Assembly: GCF_002964705.1 (NCBI RefSeq)
Contig: NZ_PQCD01000022.1
Coordinates: 229,619-293,618 of the forward strand
Length of the DNA stretch: 64,000 bases
Source of the DNA: Pseudoalteromonas sp. T1lg75
GTDB lineage: Bacteria > Pseudomonadota > Gammaproteobacteria > Enterobacterales > Alteromonadaceae
Reading direction: 5' to 3'
The translations under genes were made by a program, and so were the position numbers. Positions 17,294 through 26,294 of this stretch are shown here, in pieces. The notes below the pieces were generated by a model. It was not told the DNA's origin. It did no database searches and was given only the letters and a program-made list of their open reading frames with translations. Numbering within the stretch: position 1 is the stretch's first letter; each line of letters opens with the position of its first letter.

Positions 17294-17833
17294 GTGAGCG
17301 ATAAAGAAGTAACAAGCAAAAAACAATTAACTCGCGAACGTATCATGAGTGCGGCCTGGCGATTATTTCAGGAGCGCGGTTTTGCAGCTACTTCTACACG
17401 CGATATCGCCAAAACTGCCCAGGTTGCCAACGGCACCCTATTCACCCACTTTGAAAATAAAGATGATTTGCTGCGCCAGCTGATGCTGATGCACATCGAT
17501 GAGGTAATTGCCAAGGCCAAGCATGAGGATACGTTTGAACAGCCAAAGTTGAAAATGCGCCACTATGCACAACATCTCTATCGGTTTTATCTGCAGCACA
17601 TCGAATTCAGTAAGTCTTTATTGCAAGGCTTGGTATGGCAAGGCGCGTTTTTTAGTGCGCAAATGGAAGAGTTTAAAAAGCTGTTATTCGATGGTACTCG
17701 GCAATATGACGAGGTGCGGGCCGCTGCCATGATGGATTGCTACTTTATGACCCTGATTGAAGGGCTTAACAGTGAGCGGCCGGATGTCTCCACCCTGGTT
17801 CGCCGTTTGAGTGCCAAAATAGCCTTGTTATAA
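17294..17833 (+). CDS. TetR/AcrR-family transcriptional regulator
   Basis: 179 residues, starting at GTG with AGGTG five bases upstream. The N-terminal helix-turn-helix (about 12-58) reads RERIMSAAWRLFQERGF, TSTRDIAKTAQVANGTLFTHFENKDDLL, a textbook TetR domain. The C-terminal ligand domain has no recognisable family. It is divergent from the small membrane gene, with twin palindromic operators between them, so autoregulation and repression of that gene are likely. The ligand is unknown. Confidence 0.92.
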   Translation: MSDKEVTSKKQLTRERIMSAAWRLFQERGFAATSTRDIAKTAQVANGTLFTHFENKDDLLRQLMLMHIDEVIAKAKHEDTFEQPKLKMRHYAQHLYRFYLQHIEFSKSLLQGLVWQGAFFSAQMEEFKKLLFDGTRQYDEVRAAAMMDCYFMTLIEGLNSERPDVSTLVRRLSAKIALL

Positions 17834-17855
17834 AATGCGGCTCTGCGCTTTGGCG

Positions 17856-18356
17856 CTAACCCTTGGTCGTTCTGAGTTCCGCGCCGTGCCAAATTAGCTG
17901 GTAGCGGCTTTCTGTTACGAAGGAAAAACCAAGGCGTTGTAATAGCCTTATGCTGCGCAGGTTGTCCCTGTGAACCAGGGCTTCCACAGCCGTCACCCTC
18001 CCTCCCATATATTGCTCCCCGTGCGATAGCAGCAAAGACAAAGCGTGATACATCAACCCCTTACCCCAAAACGAGGGGTGAAGTTCGTAGCCTAGTTTTG
18101 CCACCTGGGTATGGGCGTCATAAATCCCACAACTGCCGATCAGTTGCCCTTGATGCATGATGGCCATACGCACGCCCTCGCCCGTTAGAAAGAGCTCAAT
18201 ATCCCCTTGAATAATGTCTCGCACCTGCTGTTTTGAGGGCATGGCATAATCGTTGTAACGCACTACCTCGGGGTGTGTGAGTAACGCATAGAGATCTGGC
18301 GCATCTTTGTGACATATAGGACGCAGTGTCACCGAGCCTTCTGGGCAATCAATCAT
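17856..18356 (-). CDS. GNAT-family N-acetyltransferase, RimJ/RimL-like
   Basis: 166 residues. The order VTLRPICHKDAPDLYALLTHPEVVRY, IGSCGIYD, KLGYELHPSFWGKGLMYHA (acetyl-CoA pyrophosphate loop region) and VHRDNLRSIRLLQRLGF is that of the Acetyltransf_3 group. These acetylate N-terminal amines of ribosomal proteins, amino sugars or small molecules; the substrate here cannot be told. It converges with the TetR gene. Confidence 0.88.
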   Translation of the reverse strand: MIDCPEGSVTLRPICHKDAPDLYALLTHPEVVRYNDYAMPSKQQVRDIIQGDIELFLTGEGVRMAIMHQGQLIGSCGIYDAHTQVAKLGYELHPSFWGKGLMYHALSLLLSHGEQYMGGRVTAVEALVHRDNLRSIRLLQRLGFSFVTESRYQLIWHGAELRTTKG

Positions 18357-18436
18357 TAAACTTGAGGAGCGGAGGTTGAGTTGTGGAATTATTGCCTTAA
18401 ACTAGCGCTATCGGCAAGTTTAAAAATGACAACAGC

Positions 18437-18643
18437 ATGAGCCAAGAACAATTTATCATGGTCCCTCCCACCACCACAGTGTACTGCCCACAGCGTGGCG
18501 AGGGATGGACGCTAACGGGGATTACAGGTATCGATGAATATACCTCGGTGATGTTCGATGGGGTGCGTTATACCCTGTCGGCCAGGGAAATCGTCGAGCA
18601 ACTGCTGCCTAATCAGCAAGCGCGCGAACAAGCGGGCAGCTAA
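18437..18643 (+). CDS. Small conserved-looking hypothetical protein
   Basis: 68 residues, polar and without signal or membrane segments. It contains a CPQRGEGWTLTGITGIDEYTS stretch suggesting a small beta-rich fold, then a short helix REIVEQLLP. I do not recognise the family. It has its own start region and is followed immediately by a strong terminator, which supports it as a real transcribed gene. It converges with htpX. Confidence 0.6.
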   Translation: MSQEQFIMVPPTTTVYCPQRGEGWTLTGITGIDEYTSVMFDGVRYTLSAREIVEQLLPNQQAREQAGS

Positions 18644-18650
18644 GATCAAT

Positions 18651-18676
18651 AAAAAAGGGCCTGTCGGCCCTTTTTT
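18651..18676. terminator. Bidirectional terminator between the small ORF and htpX
   Basis: Six A, GGGCC, a TGTC loop, GGCCC and six T (18651-18676). It serves the two convergent genes. Confidence 0.9.
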
Positions 18677-18686
18677 ATTATTACTT

Positions 18687-19547
18687 TTACTTTAATGCGT
18701 TGATACGCGCATCCAACGGCGGGTGCGACGCAAACAGTTCGCCGATTGAGCGCCCCGAGGCAATGCCAAAAGCCATCATTGATCCCTCCAATTGCGACTC
18801 GCGATTGCCTTTTAGGCGCTCCAGTGCAGCGCGCATCTTATTGGCGCCCACTAGCTCGGCAGCACCGCGGTCGGCGGCATATTCACGTTTACGGCTAAAG
18901 TAGGCAACAACCACGGATGCCAGTACGCCAAAGAGAATTTGAAACAGCATATCGAATAAGAAATACGTCCAGCTTGGGCCGCTCTCTTCTTCGTTGCCAC
19001 TTAGGAAGTTATCCACCACACCGGCTAGCACCTTGGCCAGGAAGATCACAAAGGTATTTACCACGCCTTGGATCAGTGTCAGGGTCACCATATCGCCATT
19101 AGCAACATGCGAAACCTCATGGGCCAGCACCGCCTGGGCTTCATCCTTGGTCATGTTATGGAGCAGACCGCTGCTCACCGCGACCAGGGCATTGTTTTTT
19201 GAAGGGCCGGTAGCAAAAGCGTTAATTTCCGGGCTATCGTAAATCGCCACCTCGGGCATTTTAATGCCACGTTGCTGGGCCTGCTCGGCCACGGTAGCCA
19301 TCAACCATTGCTCTGTATCGGTGCGGGCATGTTCAATCACATAGGCGCCGGTTGAACGCTTGGCTATCCATTTAGACATGGCTAAAGAAATAAACGCGCC
19401 ACCAAAACCAAAGACCGCGGCAATCGTGAGGATCCCGCCCATGCTGCGTGAGGAAATACCAAATACGGCAAATATAATCGATAACACCACCCCGAGCACC
19501 AGCATTACCGCCAGGTTGGTCAATAAAAACAGCACAACACGTTTCAT
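18687..19547 (-). CDS. htpX: Membrane zinc metalloprotease HtpX
   Basis: Degrades misfolded inner-membrane proteins, acting in envelope quality control with FtsH. 286 residues, family length. Two N-terminal membrane helices, zinc-binding [11 protein letters not shown] near residue 140, two further hydrophobic segments (about 155-215), then the third zinc ligand in the [14 protein letters not shown] segment. It is monocistronic. In E. coli the gene is under Cpx and heat-shock control; I could not recognise either site in the 185 bases upstream, which hold only an AT-rich CTATATATAG palindrome near 19647 as a possible -10 region. Confidence 0.95.
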   Translation of the reverse strand: MKRVVLFLLTNLAVMLVLGVVLSIIFAVFGISSRSMGGILTIAAVFGFGGAFISLAMSKWIAKRSTGAYVIEHARTDTEQWLMATVAEQAQQRGIKMPEVAIYDSPEINAFATGPSKNNALVAVSSGLLHNMTKDEAQAVLAHEVSHVANGDMVTLTLIQGVVNTFVIFLAKVLAGVVDNFLSGNEEESGPSWTYFLFDMLFQILFGVLASVVVAYFSRKREYAADRGAAELVGANKMRAALERLKGNRESQLEGSMMAFGIASGRSIGELFASHPPLDARINALK

Positions 19548-19732
19548 ACTTCATTCTCCAATCGAGTAAGATTATTCATTAGGGGTCCTCCCTTAGGGTT
19601 GACCTTGACCCATAATGGATAGCATCACTCTGGCCATGAGTTCTATATATAGGCTAACTACGGCGGCATCAAGAGATAGTTTTATGAACATTTGTAAAGA
19701 GTTGTTACAGGGCGCGGGGTTGTATTGAGGCG

Positions 19733-20413
19733 CTAGCGCAGCGCCAACACATCCAACAAAGCACCATGAATGCGCAGTTTTGGCGTCCCTTCGCTGTATG
19801 GGCTCTCGGCCAACATGGGTACCGGCAAACGTGCCTTTAAAGTCGCCAGATTAGCATCGTACTGTGCCATTTCTGGGTCTACCTGATTGGCAATCCAACC
19901 CGCTACCTCAACGCCACTCTGTTGTAAAGAAGCCATGGTTAACAAGGCATGATTTAAACAGCCGAGTTTCATGCCCACCACCAGGATCACGGGCAGATTT
20001 ACCGCTGCCACCCAGTCACTGAGTAATTCCTGGTCGTTAATCGGTAACAGCCAACCACCGGCCCCCTCGGTGAGCAAAAGATCTGTGTCCAAGGCACGGA
20101 TCTCATCATAGGCCCGGTTTAGCTTAGCCATGGTGATCTGCTCTCCCTGCTGGGCCGCGGCAATATGGGGAGCTATGGGCGGCTCATAAATAAAGGGGTT
20201 CACCTGCTCATACAAAGCCTGAGTATTGCCGCTTTCGATTAACGTTAGGGCATCGGTGTTTACCAGACGACCAAAGGCCTGCTCGGCACCGGCGGCGATA
20301 GGTTTAAAGCCTAAGGCCTTGCGTTTATGTTGTACCGCCAGTTTAAGCAACAGGCTGGTCACATGGGTTTTCCCGGCATCCGTGTCCGTGGCGGTAATAA
20401 AAAATTGCTTCAT
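19733..20413 (-). CDS. bioD: Dethiobiotin synthetase
   Basis: Closes the ureido ring of dethiobiotin using CO2 and ATP. 226 residues with the P-loop TDTDAGKTHVTS, conserved GFKPIAAG, EGAGGWLLP and LVVGMKLGCLNHALLT. It is the last gene of bioB-F-C-D, overlapping bioC by 4 bases (ATGA), so translation is coupled. Confidence 0.96.
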   Translation of the reverse strand: MKQFFITATDTDAGKTHVTSLLLKLAVQHKRKALGFKPIAAGAEQAFGRLVNTDALTLIESGNTQALYEQVNPFIYEPPIAPHIAAAQQGEQITMAKLNRAYDEIRALDTDLLLTEGAGGWLLPINDQELLSDWVAAVNLPVILVVGMKLGCLNHALLTMASLQQSGVEVAGWIANQVDPEMAQYDANLATLKARLPVPMLAESPYSEGTPKLRIHGALLDVLALR

Positions 20414-21153
20414 TTGATAAGTTCCAAAAAGACCACGTTATAACTGAGGGCAACCTCTGAGTTATCGCCCCCTAGGCACTGCAATATTTGCGCATACTCG
20501 CCTTTACTCAGTGCCCTGTGACCCTGCTCTGCACTGTTTGCACCTATGGCAGACAGGCTTTTTAGGGCTTCCTTGGCACTTGCATAGGTGTCAAACAAGG
20601 ACAACTCCTGCTGCCAATTGACCTGGAAGCCGGCATTGTGCGCTGAACCTAGTATGTCTTCAAAGCTAGCGAAGTGATTAATCGCCGCTCTCCCTATACT
20701 GGCAAACGCCGTTTTTACCTCACCCAAAGAGCCGGCGGCAACAATGGCCAGGTAGGCACGCCCCTTGGGTTTAAGCACGCGATAAAGCTCGGCCAGGGCG
20801 ATGTTTAAATCACTGGACCACTGCATGGCAAAATTGCTGAACACAGTGTCCAAGCTGTTCCCATGCAGAGGAAGCGCATCCATATCGGCGCAGAGCTTAA
20901 CGCTAGGTGTGTGTATTTGCGCGAGCATCGAGGGTGATAAATCAAGGGCTAGCAAAGTATCGCTTTGTGCCGCAAGGGCCGCACTGTTAACGCCGGGCCC
21001 CGCCCCTAAATCCAAACACAGCCCTAATGGCCGTAGTGCTAGATGTGCCAACAGCACCTCGCTGGCACTGGCCTGTACGCGGGCGTGATGCTGATAACGA
21101 CACGCCGCCTTAGAAAAGTGCGATTGGGTTTGTTGCTTTAACGCCACGCTCAT
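20410..21153 (-). CDS. bioC: Malonyl-ACP O-methyltransferase BioC
   Basis: Methylates malonyl-ACP so that fatty acid synthesis can build the pimeloyl chain for biotin. 247 residues. The N-terminal SHFSKAACRYQHHARVQ is typical of BioC, followed by the SAM-binding motif CLDLGAGPGVNS and the FSNFAMQWSSDL segment. It overlaps bioF and bioD by 4 bases each. No bioH gene is in the operon; the alpha/beta hydrolase at 57679 is YbfF-like rather than a clear BioH. Confidence 0.95.
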   Translation of the reverse strand: MSVALKQQTQSHFSKAACRYQHHARVQASASEVLLAHLALRPLGLCLDLGAGPGVNSAALAAQSDTLLALDLSPSMLAQIHTPSVKLCADMDALPLHGNSLDTVFSNFAMQWSSDLNIALAELYRVLKPKGRAYLAIVAAGSLGEVKTAFASIGRAAINHFASFEDILGSAHNAGFQVNWQQELSLFDTYASAKEALKSLSAIGANSAEQGHRALSKGEYAQILQCLGGDNSEVALSYNVVFLELIK

Positions 21154-22277
21154 CGACAGGACTCCAGGGCCTTGACCAGGGTGTCTATGTCCCGCTCTTG
21201 ATGGGCCGCGGTCAAGGTGATACGTAAACGCGCGGTATTATGAGCAACCGTAGGCGGGCGAATGGCACTGAGCCAGATCCCCTGCTCACGTAAATCGGTT
21301 TGCATCTGCAAAGCGCTTTCGCTGTCACCCACTATCAGCGGCTGTATCGGCGTTTGCGACTCCATTAGTGCCAAAGACGACTGCGCGCACCGCTCTCTAA
21401 AATACGTGATATTTCGTTGCAATTGCTGACGCTGCACATTCGCATCAAGCAATTGCGTCAAACGCTGCTCGGTAATGGCACACTGCATGGGCGAGATAGA
21501 GGTGGAATAAATGTAGTCTCTATTGCCCTGCAGCAGTAGCTCTATCACGGACGTAGATGCCAACACCACGGCGCCATTGCTGGCCAGAGCCTTACCGAAG
21601 GTGATCACCAGAATATCCGGACGGGTTTTGCGCTCGAGTGCCGAGCCTAAGCCGTCACCGAGTACACCAAAACCATGGGCGTCATCAAGCATAAACCAGG
21701 CATCATGGGCACGACATAGGGCATCAATCTCACCGACCGGCGCACAATCCCCGTCCATCGAAAATACCCCTTCACTGACCACCAGCTTATTTCGAGCTTT
21801 AGACTTAGTGAGACGAGCCTGTAAGTGGCTCATATTGTTGTGATTAAAACGCTGCATGGCGGCGTTGGCCTGCAGGCCGCCGTCGATCAAGCTGGCATGA
21901 TTAAGCTTATCCTGCACTATCAGGCCATCATTACTCTCGGCAAACAGGGCTTTTAACACACTGATATTGGCGCTAAAGCCACTGGGAAAAAGCATGGCGC
22001 TTTGGTAGCCAAGCAGATCGCAAAACTGCTTTTCCAACACTTGATGACAGCGCTGATAGCCGGTCACCAAGGGCGAACTGTGAGAACCGGAACGGGCCTC
22101 TAGCTCATTCAGGGGCAGATCCCCTAGGGCAAGGTAGTCGTTCGAAGCAAAGTTAAGGTAGTCGCTCCCCTGCACCCGAATGCTGCGGGCACTGACTTCT
22201 TCTACCAGTACACGACGGCGCAACAAATGTTGCTGCCGCCTTGCATTTAATGCGTCTTGTATGTAGTCAAACGCCAT
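21150..22277 (-). CDS. bioF: 8-amino-7-oxononanoate synthase
   Basis: PLP-dependent condensation of pimeloyl-ACP (or CoA) with alanine. 375 residues. SNDYLALG, the LNHASLIDGG segment, DDAHGFGVLG and the PLP lysine in TFGKALASNGAVV are all present. It abuts bioB directly and overlaps bioC by 4 bases. Confidence 0.97.
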   Translation of the reverse strand: MAFDYIQDALNARRQQHLLRRRVLVEEVSARSIRVQGSDYLNFASNDYLALGDLPLNELEARSGSHSSPLVTGYQRCHQVLEKQFCDLLGYQSAMLFPSGFSANISVLKALFAESNDGLIVQDKLNHASLIDGGLQANAAMQRFNHNNMSHLQARLTKSKARNKLVVSEGVFSMDGDCAPVGEIDALCRAHDAWFMLDDAHGFGVLGDGLGSALERKTRPDILVITFGKALASNGAVVLASTSVIELLLQGNRDYIYSTSISPMQCAITEQRLTQLLDANVQRQQLQRNITYFRERCAQSSLALMESQTPIQPLIVGDSESALQMQTDLREQGIWLSAIRPPTVAHNTARLRITLTAAHQERDIDTLVKALESCR

Positions 22278-23321
22278 TTATTTTGCTTCGTAGAACAGCT
22301 CGGACTCGGCCTTATCGGCAATCGCCGAGCTCAGTGATGCCTCATAGGCTTCATCTGAATAGTCTTCGCCCTGAGCCGGACGCATGCCTAACTTGCGAAT
22401 TAGGTTCATATCCGTATCCGCTTCCGGGTTGTCCGTGGTCAGTAACTTGTCACCATAGAAAATCGAGTTCGCACCGGCGAAGAAACACATGCTTTGCATC
22501 TGCTCGTTCATGGCCGTACGACCGGCAGATAAACGAACATAACTCTTCGGCATCATGATACGCGCCACGGCAATGGTACGAACAAATTCAAAGTGATCCA
22601 GGTCGTCAACATTTTCCAGTGGCGTTCCCTTCACCTTTACCAACATATTGATCGGCACACTTTCCGGCTGTTTTGGCAGGTTAGCAAGCTGGATCAGTAG
22701 GCCGTATCTGTCCTTAGCCTGCTCGCCCATGCCAACAATACCGCCCGAACACACCTTCATGCCGGCATCGCGAACATGGTCTAAGGTGTCTAGACGGTCT
22801 TGGTAGGTACGTGTAGTGATGATCTGCTGGTAATACTCGGGTGAGGTATCCAGGTTGTGGTTGTAGTAATCCAAACCCGCGTCACGCAATTGGTGAGCTT
22901 TGTCGTTATCCAGCATGCCCAGAGTCATGCAAGTTTCAAGGCCAAGCTCCTTAACCTCACGAACCATTTTCTCGATGTAAGGCATATCGCGGTCTTTAGG
23001 ATCGGACCACGCGGCGCCCATACAAAAACGGGTCGCGCCCTTTTGTTTTGCTAAACGGGCCTGCTCAACCACCTTTTCCACTTCCATCAAGCGTTCACGC
23101 TCTAAGTCGGTTTTATAATGGCCGGATTGAGGACAATATTTGCAGTCTTCTGGACACGCACCGGTTTTAATCGATAGCAGGGTCGAGATCTGAACCTCAT
23201 TGGGGTTAAAGTGCTGCCTATGAATACTCGCCGCTTTAAACAGTAGATCGTTAAACGGCATTTCAAAAAGGGCTTTTACTTGTTCATGAGTCCAGTTATG
23301 GCGAATTTCGGCCTGTTGCAT
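22278..23321 (-). CDS. bioB: Biotin synthase
   Basis: Radical SAM enzyme that inserts sulfur into dethiobiotin. 347 residues with the [14 protein letters not shown] cluster motif (CxxxCxxC) near residue 53 and the [2Fe-2S] region [11 protein letters not shown] through [12 protein letters not shown]. It is the first gene of the minus-strand bioBFCD operon and is divergent from bioA across a 95-base intergenic region with a candidate BirA site. Confidence 0.97.
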   Translation of the reverse strand: MQQAEIRHNWTHEQVKALFEMPFNDLLFKAASIHRQHFNPNEVQISTLLSIKTGACPEDCKYCPQSGHYKTDLERERLMEVEKVVEQARLAKQKGATRFCMGAAWSDPKDRDMPYIEKMVREVKELGLETCMTLGMLDNDKAHQLRDAGLDYYNHNLDTSPEYYQQIITTRTYQDRLDTLDHVRDAGMKVCSGGIVGMGEQAKDRYGLLIQLANLPKQPESVPINMLVKVKGTPLENVDDLDHFEFVRTIAVARIMMPKSYVRLSAGRTAMNEQMQSMCFFAGANSIFYGDKLLTTDNPEADTDMNLIRKLGMRPAQGEDYSDEAYEASLSSAIADKAESELFYEAK

Positions 23322-23382
23322 GGGGTTCTCTTTATTATCGACGGTAAACTTATTTTGTATCAGTCTACGAGTTGCCTTAGTA

Positions 23383-23416
23383 TTGTCAACGCCAGTGCAA
23401 TGTTTAAAGTTTACCT
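23383..23416. promoter_or_regulatory. Candidate BirA operator between bioB and bioA
   Basis: TTGTCAAC (23383-23390), an 18-base gap, then GTTTACCT (23409-23416) matches the geometry of the enterobacterial BirA operator (TTGTAAAC-18-GTTTACAA) with one mismatch in the left arm and two in the right. It ends directly before the bioA ATG. A biotin-loaded BirA dimer here would repress both directions. Confidence 0.55.
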
Positions 23417-24718
23417 ATGGACAATAATTATACAGAAACAAATCCCATTGATGTCGAATTTGACCGTGACCATATTTGGCACCCCTATACCTCCATGCTC
23501 AAACCCCTGCCCAACTATCCGGTCAGCCATGCCCGCGGTACTCGCTTACACTTAGCCAGCGGCGAGAGTTTGGTCGATGGCATGGCCTCATGGTGGAGCG
23601 CATTGCATGGCTACAATCACCCAAGCTTAAATCGCGCACTGCAAGAGCAAAGCGAAAAAATGAGCCATTTGATGTTTGGTGGTATTACCCATGCGCCGGC
23701 CGTGGATCTGTGTAAAAAGCTGATCGCTATGACCCCAGCGCCTCTGGATAAGGTGTTTCTGGCAGACGGTGGCTCGGTCAGTGTTGAAGTGGCGATCAAA
23801 ATGGCGCTGCAGTATTGGTTCAGTCAGGGTCATAAACAAAAGCATAAAATTATGACTCCCCGAAAGGGCTATCATGGCGATACCTTTGCGGCAATGAGCG
23901 TCTGCGATCCGGTTAATTCCATGCACAGCATGTATCGCGGCTTCCTACCCGAGCAAATCTTTGTTCCGCAGCCGGTCAGTGCCTTTAATGGCGACTTTGA
24001 CGAGCAAGAAGCCGAGCAATTGGCGCATTACTTTGCCGAGCATCATCAAGACGTTGCCGCCTTTATCATCGAGCCCATAGTGCAAAATGCCGGCGGCATG
24101 AACTTTTACCACCCGCACTATCTAAAAACCGTACGCGCCCTGTGCGACCAATACGATGTACTGCTGATCTGTGACGAAATCGCCACAGGATTTGGCCGTA
24201 CCGGCAAGCTTTTCGCCGTCGAACATGCGGATATCTGCCCGGATATCATGTGTGTGGGCAAGGCCTTGACCGGTGGCTATATGACCTTAGCCGCCACCCT
24301 AACCAGCCATAAAGTCGCGCGCGGTATTTGTAGTGGTGAAGCCGGTGTCTTAATGCATGGCCCCACCTTTATGGGCAACCCCCTCGCCTGCGCAGTGGCG
24401 AACGCCAGCCTAAGCTTATTGCTAGAGAACGATTGGCAGCAACAAGTCGGCAATATCAATCTCTGGTTACAACAACTCACGCGCTGCACGGAGCTAGACG
24501 CCGTGGCTTCGGTGCGCACTTTGGGCGCTATTGGTGTGGTAGAGCTGGATACCAACGTCGATGTGGCTAAAATTCAGCGCTTTTTCGTAGCGCAAGGGGT
24601 GTGGATCCGACCCTTCGGTAAACTCATCTATCTTATGCCGCCGTTTGTCAGTTCGAAGCAGGATATCGACACCCTGTGCCAGGCCATCTACCAGGCTATT
24701 GCCGAAAAACATTATTAG
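23417..24718 (+). CDS. bioA: Adenosylmethionine-8-amino-7-oxononanoate aminotransferase
   Basis: Transfers an amino group from SAM to KAPA, giving DAPA. 433 residues, a class III PLP aminotransferase with the BioA-specific HIWHPYTSM start, MASWWSALHGYNHP, DEIATGFGRTGKLF, and the PLP lysine in CVGKALTGGYM. It is divergent from bioBFCD as in E. coli. The ribosome site overlaps the putative BirA operator, so the annotated ATG has only weak Shine-Dalgarno support. Confidence 0.97.
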   Translation: MDNNYTETNPIDVEFDRDHIWHPYTSMLKPLPNYPVSHARGTRLHLASGESLVDGMASWWSALHGYNHPSLNRALQEQSEKMSHLMFGGITHAPAVDLCKKLIAMTPAPLDKVFLADGGSVSVEVAIKMALQYWFSQGHKQKHKIMTPRKGYHGDTFAAMSVCDPVNSMHSMYRGFLPEQIFVPQPVSAFNGDFDEQEAEQLAHYFAEHHQDVAAFIIEPIVQNAGGMNFYHPHYLKTVRALCDQYDVLLICDEIATGFGRTGKLFAVEHADICPDIMCVGKALTGGYMTLAATLTSHKVARGICSGEAGVLMHGPTFMGNPLACAVANASLSLLLENDWQQQVGNINLWLQQLTRCTELDAVASVRTLGAIGVVELDTNVDVAKIQRFFVAQGVWIRPFGKLIYLMPPFVSSKQDIDTLCQAIYQAIAEKHY

Positions 24719-24775
24719 TTCAAAGGGCTAATAACCTAGCGGCCACTTTATTAGTTTGCGCACAAAGCAATCAAA

Positions 24776-24812
24776 TCACCGTAAAAGTGAATAAAAGACG
24801 CTTTTACGGTGA
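24776..24812 (+). terminator. 12-bp perfect inverted repeat between bioA and the kamA-like gene
   Basis: TCACCGTAAAAG (24776-24787) and CTTTTACGGTGA (24801-24812) with a 13-base A-rich loop. It lies 58 bases after bioA. The run of T expected of an intrinsic terminator is missing, so a factor-dependent stop or an operator for the next gene is also possible. Confidence 0.45.
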
Positions 24813-24901
24813 AATTTGCCGCATACTTCCCGGATTACACTAGGAATCCCCCCTTGCTTTTTGTTAGAGTACCAAACTTTTCAATAAGCAAGTGACTTTC
24901 T

Positions 24902-26239
24902 ATGCAGCAACACGTTCAGATCCAGCCAGCGGAGGCCTTTGTACCACCGAGGTTTACCGTGTATCAACATCGCCAAATCGATAAAATTGAGGCTTTGCAC
25001 CAACTGCCGGAGCATATGCGCTTTGAAATGAAGGTGGTCGCAAGCGTATTCCCTTTCCGCGTCAATAATTTTGTCATTGAAGAATTAATTGATTGGGATA
25101 AGGTCCCCAATGATCCCGTCTTTCAATTGACCTTCCCTCAACGCGGTATGCTTGATGACGAGTCATACGAAAAAATGGCGGCGCTGCATAGAAGCAACCC
25201 CAGTGCCGAAGAAGTAATGACTCTGGCCCAGGAAATTCGCTTAAAGTTGAACCCGCATCCCGCCGGACAAATGGAAAAAAACGTGCCCGAACTGGATGGC
25301 GAGCGCGTCGAGGGTATCCAGCATAAATACAAAGAAACCGTCCTGTTTTTTCCATCTCAGGGCCAGTATTGCCACTCTTACTGCACCTTTTGCTTCCGCT
25401 GGGCGCAGTTTGTAGGTAAAGCGACACGCTTTAACAACAACGATACCGAACTGCTGCACGGTTATTTGCGCGAGCATACCGAAGTAACCGACCTACTGAT
25501 GACCGGCGGCGATCCCATGGTTATGCGTACGGTCAAACTGCGTGGTTATCTTGAAAAGTTAAAAGAGCCCGAATTTGATCATATTCGTACTATTCGTATC
25601 GGCACCAAGTCATTGACCTTTTGGCCATACCGATACCTGACCGACCCAGACGCGCAGGACTTACTGGCCCTAATAAAAGAATTAGTCGATGCCGGAAAGC
25701 ATGTGTCCATTATGGCTCATATAAATCATAAGCAAGAGCTGCGCAGTCCGGCCACCCGCGAAGCCATCGCCTTAATCCGTAAAACCGGGGCACAAATTCG
25801 TACCCAGGCGCCACTGCTCAATAACATCAACACCGATCCCAATATGTGGGCCGAGATGTGGAAAGAGCAAACCCAGCTTGGCATGATCCCCTACTATATG
25901 TTTATCGAGCGCGATACGGGTGCAAAACGCTACTTTGAGTTGCCCCTGTATAAGACCTGGGAAACCTTCCGCGAAGCTTATAAGCAGATCTCTGGAGTAA
26001 GTCGCACCGTTCGTGGCCCGTCTATGAGTGCTGGCCCAGGTAAGGTCGAAGTATCGGGTGTGAGCGAAATAGCCGGGGAAAAGGTGTTCGTGCTGCGCTT
26101 CATCCAGGCTCGTAATCCGGACTGGGTACAACGTCCTTTCTTTGCCAAATACGATGAAACGGCGACCTGGCTTGATGATCTTAAACCGGCCTTCGGCGAA
26201 GAGAAGTTCTTCTGGGAAGACGAATACAACGCCATGTAA
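24902..26239 (+). CDS. KamA-family radical SAM protein (lysine 2,3-aminomutase-like)
   Basis: 445 residues. The radical SAM cluster motif CHSYCTFCFRW (CxxxCxxC) is near residue 160, followed by LLMTGGDPMVM and a KamA-type C-terminal region with ARNPDWVQRPFFAKYDE. Family members move the alpha-amino group of lysine, or a related amino acid, to the beta position using PLP. It is too long for the EpmB branch that modifies EF-P (about 340 residues), and no beta-lysine acetyltransferase (ablB) or EF-P gene is next to it. Substrate and role are therefore open. It is monocistronic with a terminator. Confidence 0.8.
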   Translation: MQQHVQIQPAEAFVPPRFTVYQHRQIDKIEALHQLPEHMRFEMKVVASVFPFRVNNFVIEELIDWDKVPNDPVFQLTFPQRGMLDDESYEKMAALHRSNPSAEEVMTLAQEIRLKLNPHPAGQMEKNVPELDGERVEGIQHKYKETVLFFPSQGQYCHSYCTFCFRWAQFVGKATRFNNNDTELLHGYLREHTEVTDLLMTGGDPMVMRTVKLRGYLEKLKEPEFDHIRTIRIGTKSLTFWPYRYLTDPDAQDLLALIKELVDAGKHVSIMAHINHKQELRSPATREAIALIRKTGAQIRTQAPLLNNINTDPNMWAEMWKEQTQLGMIPYYMFIERDTGAKRYFELPLYKTWETFREAYKQISGVSRTVRGPSMSAGPGKVEVSGVSEIAGEKVFVLRFIQARNPDWVQRPFFAKYDETATWLDDLKPAFGEEKFFWEDEYNAM

Positions 26240-26246
26240 GGCCATT

Positions 26247-26278
26247 AAAAAAAATCCCGCATTAAGCGGGATTTTTTA
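26247..26278. terminator. Bidirectional terminator after the kamA-like gene
   Basis: ATCCCGC (26254-26260) pairs with GCGGGAT (26266-26272), with A and T runs on each side. The convergent gene ends at 26295. Confidence 0.9.
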
Positions 26279-26294
26279 TTTGCCGAAGCAATAA

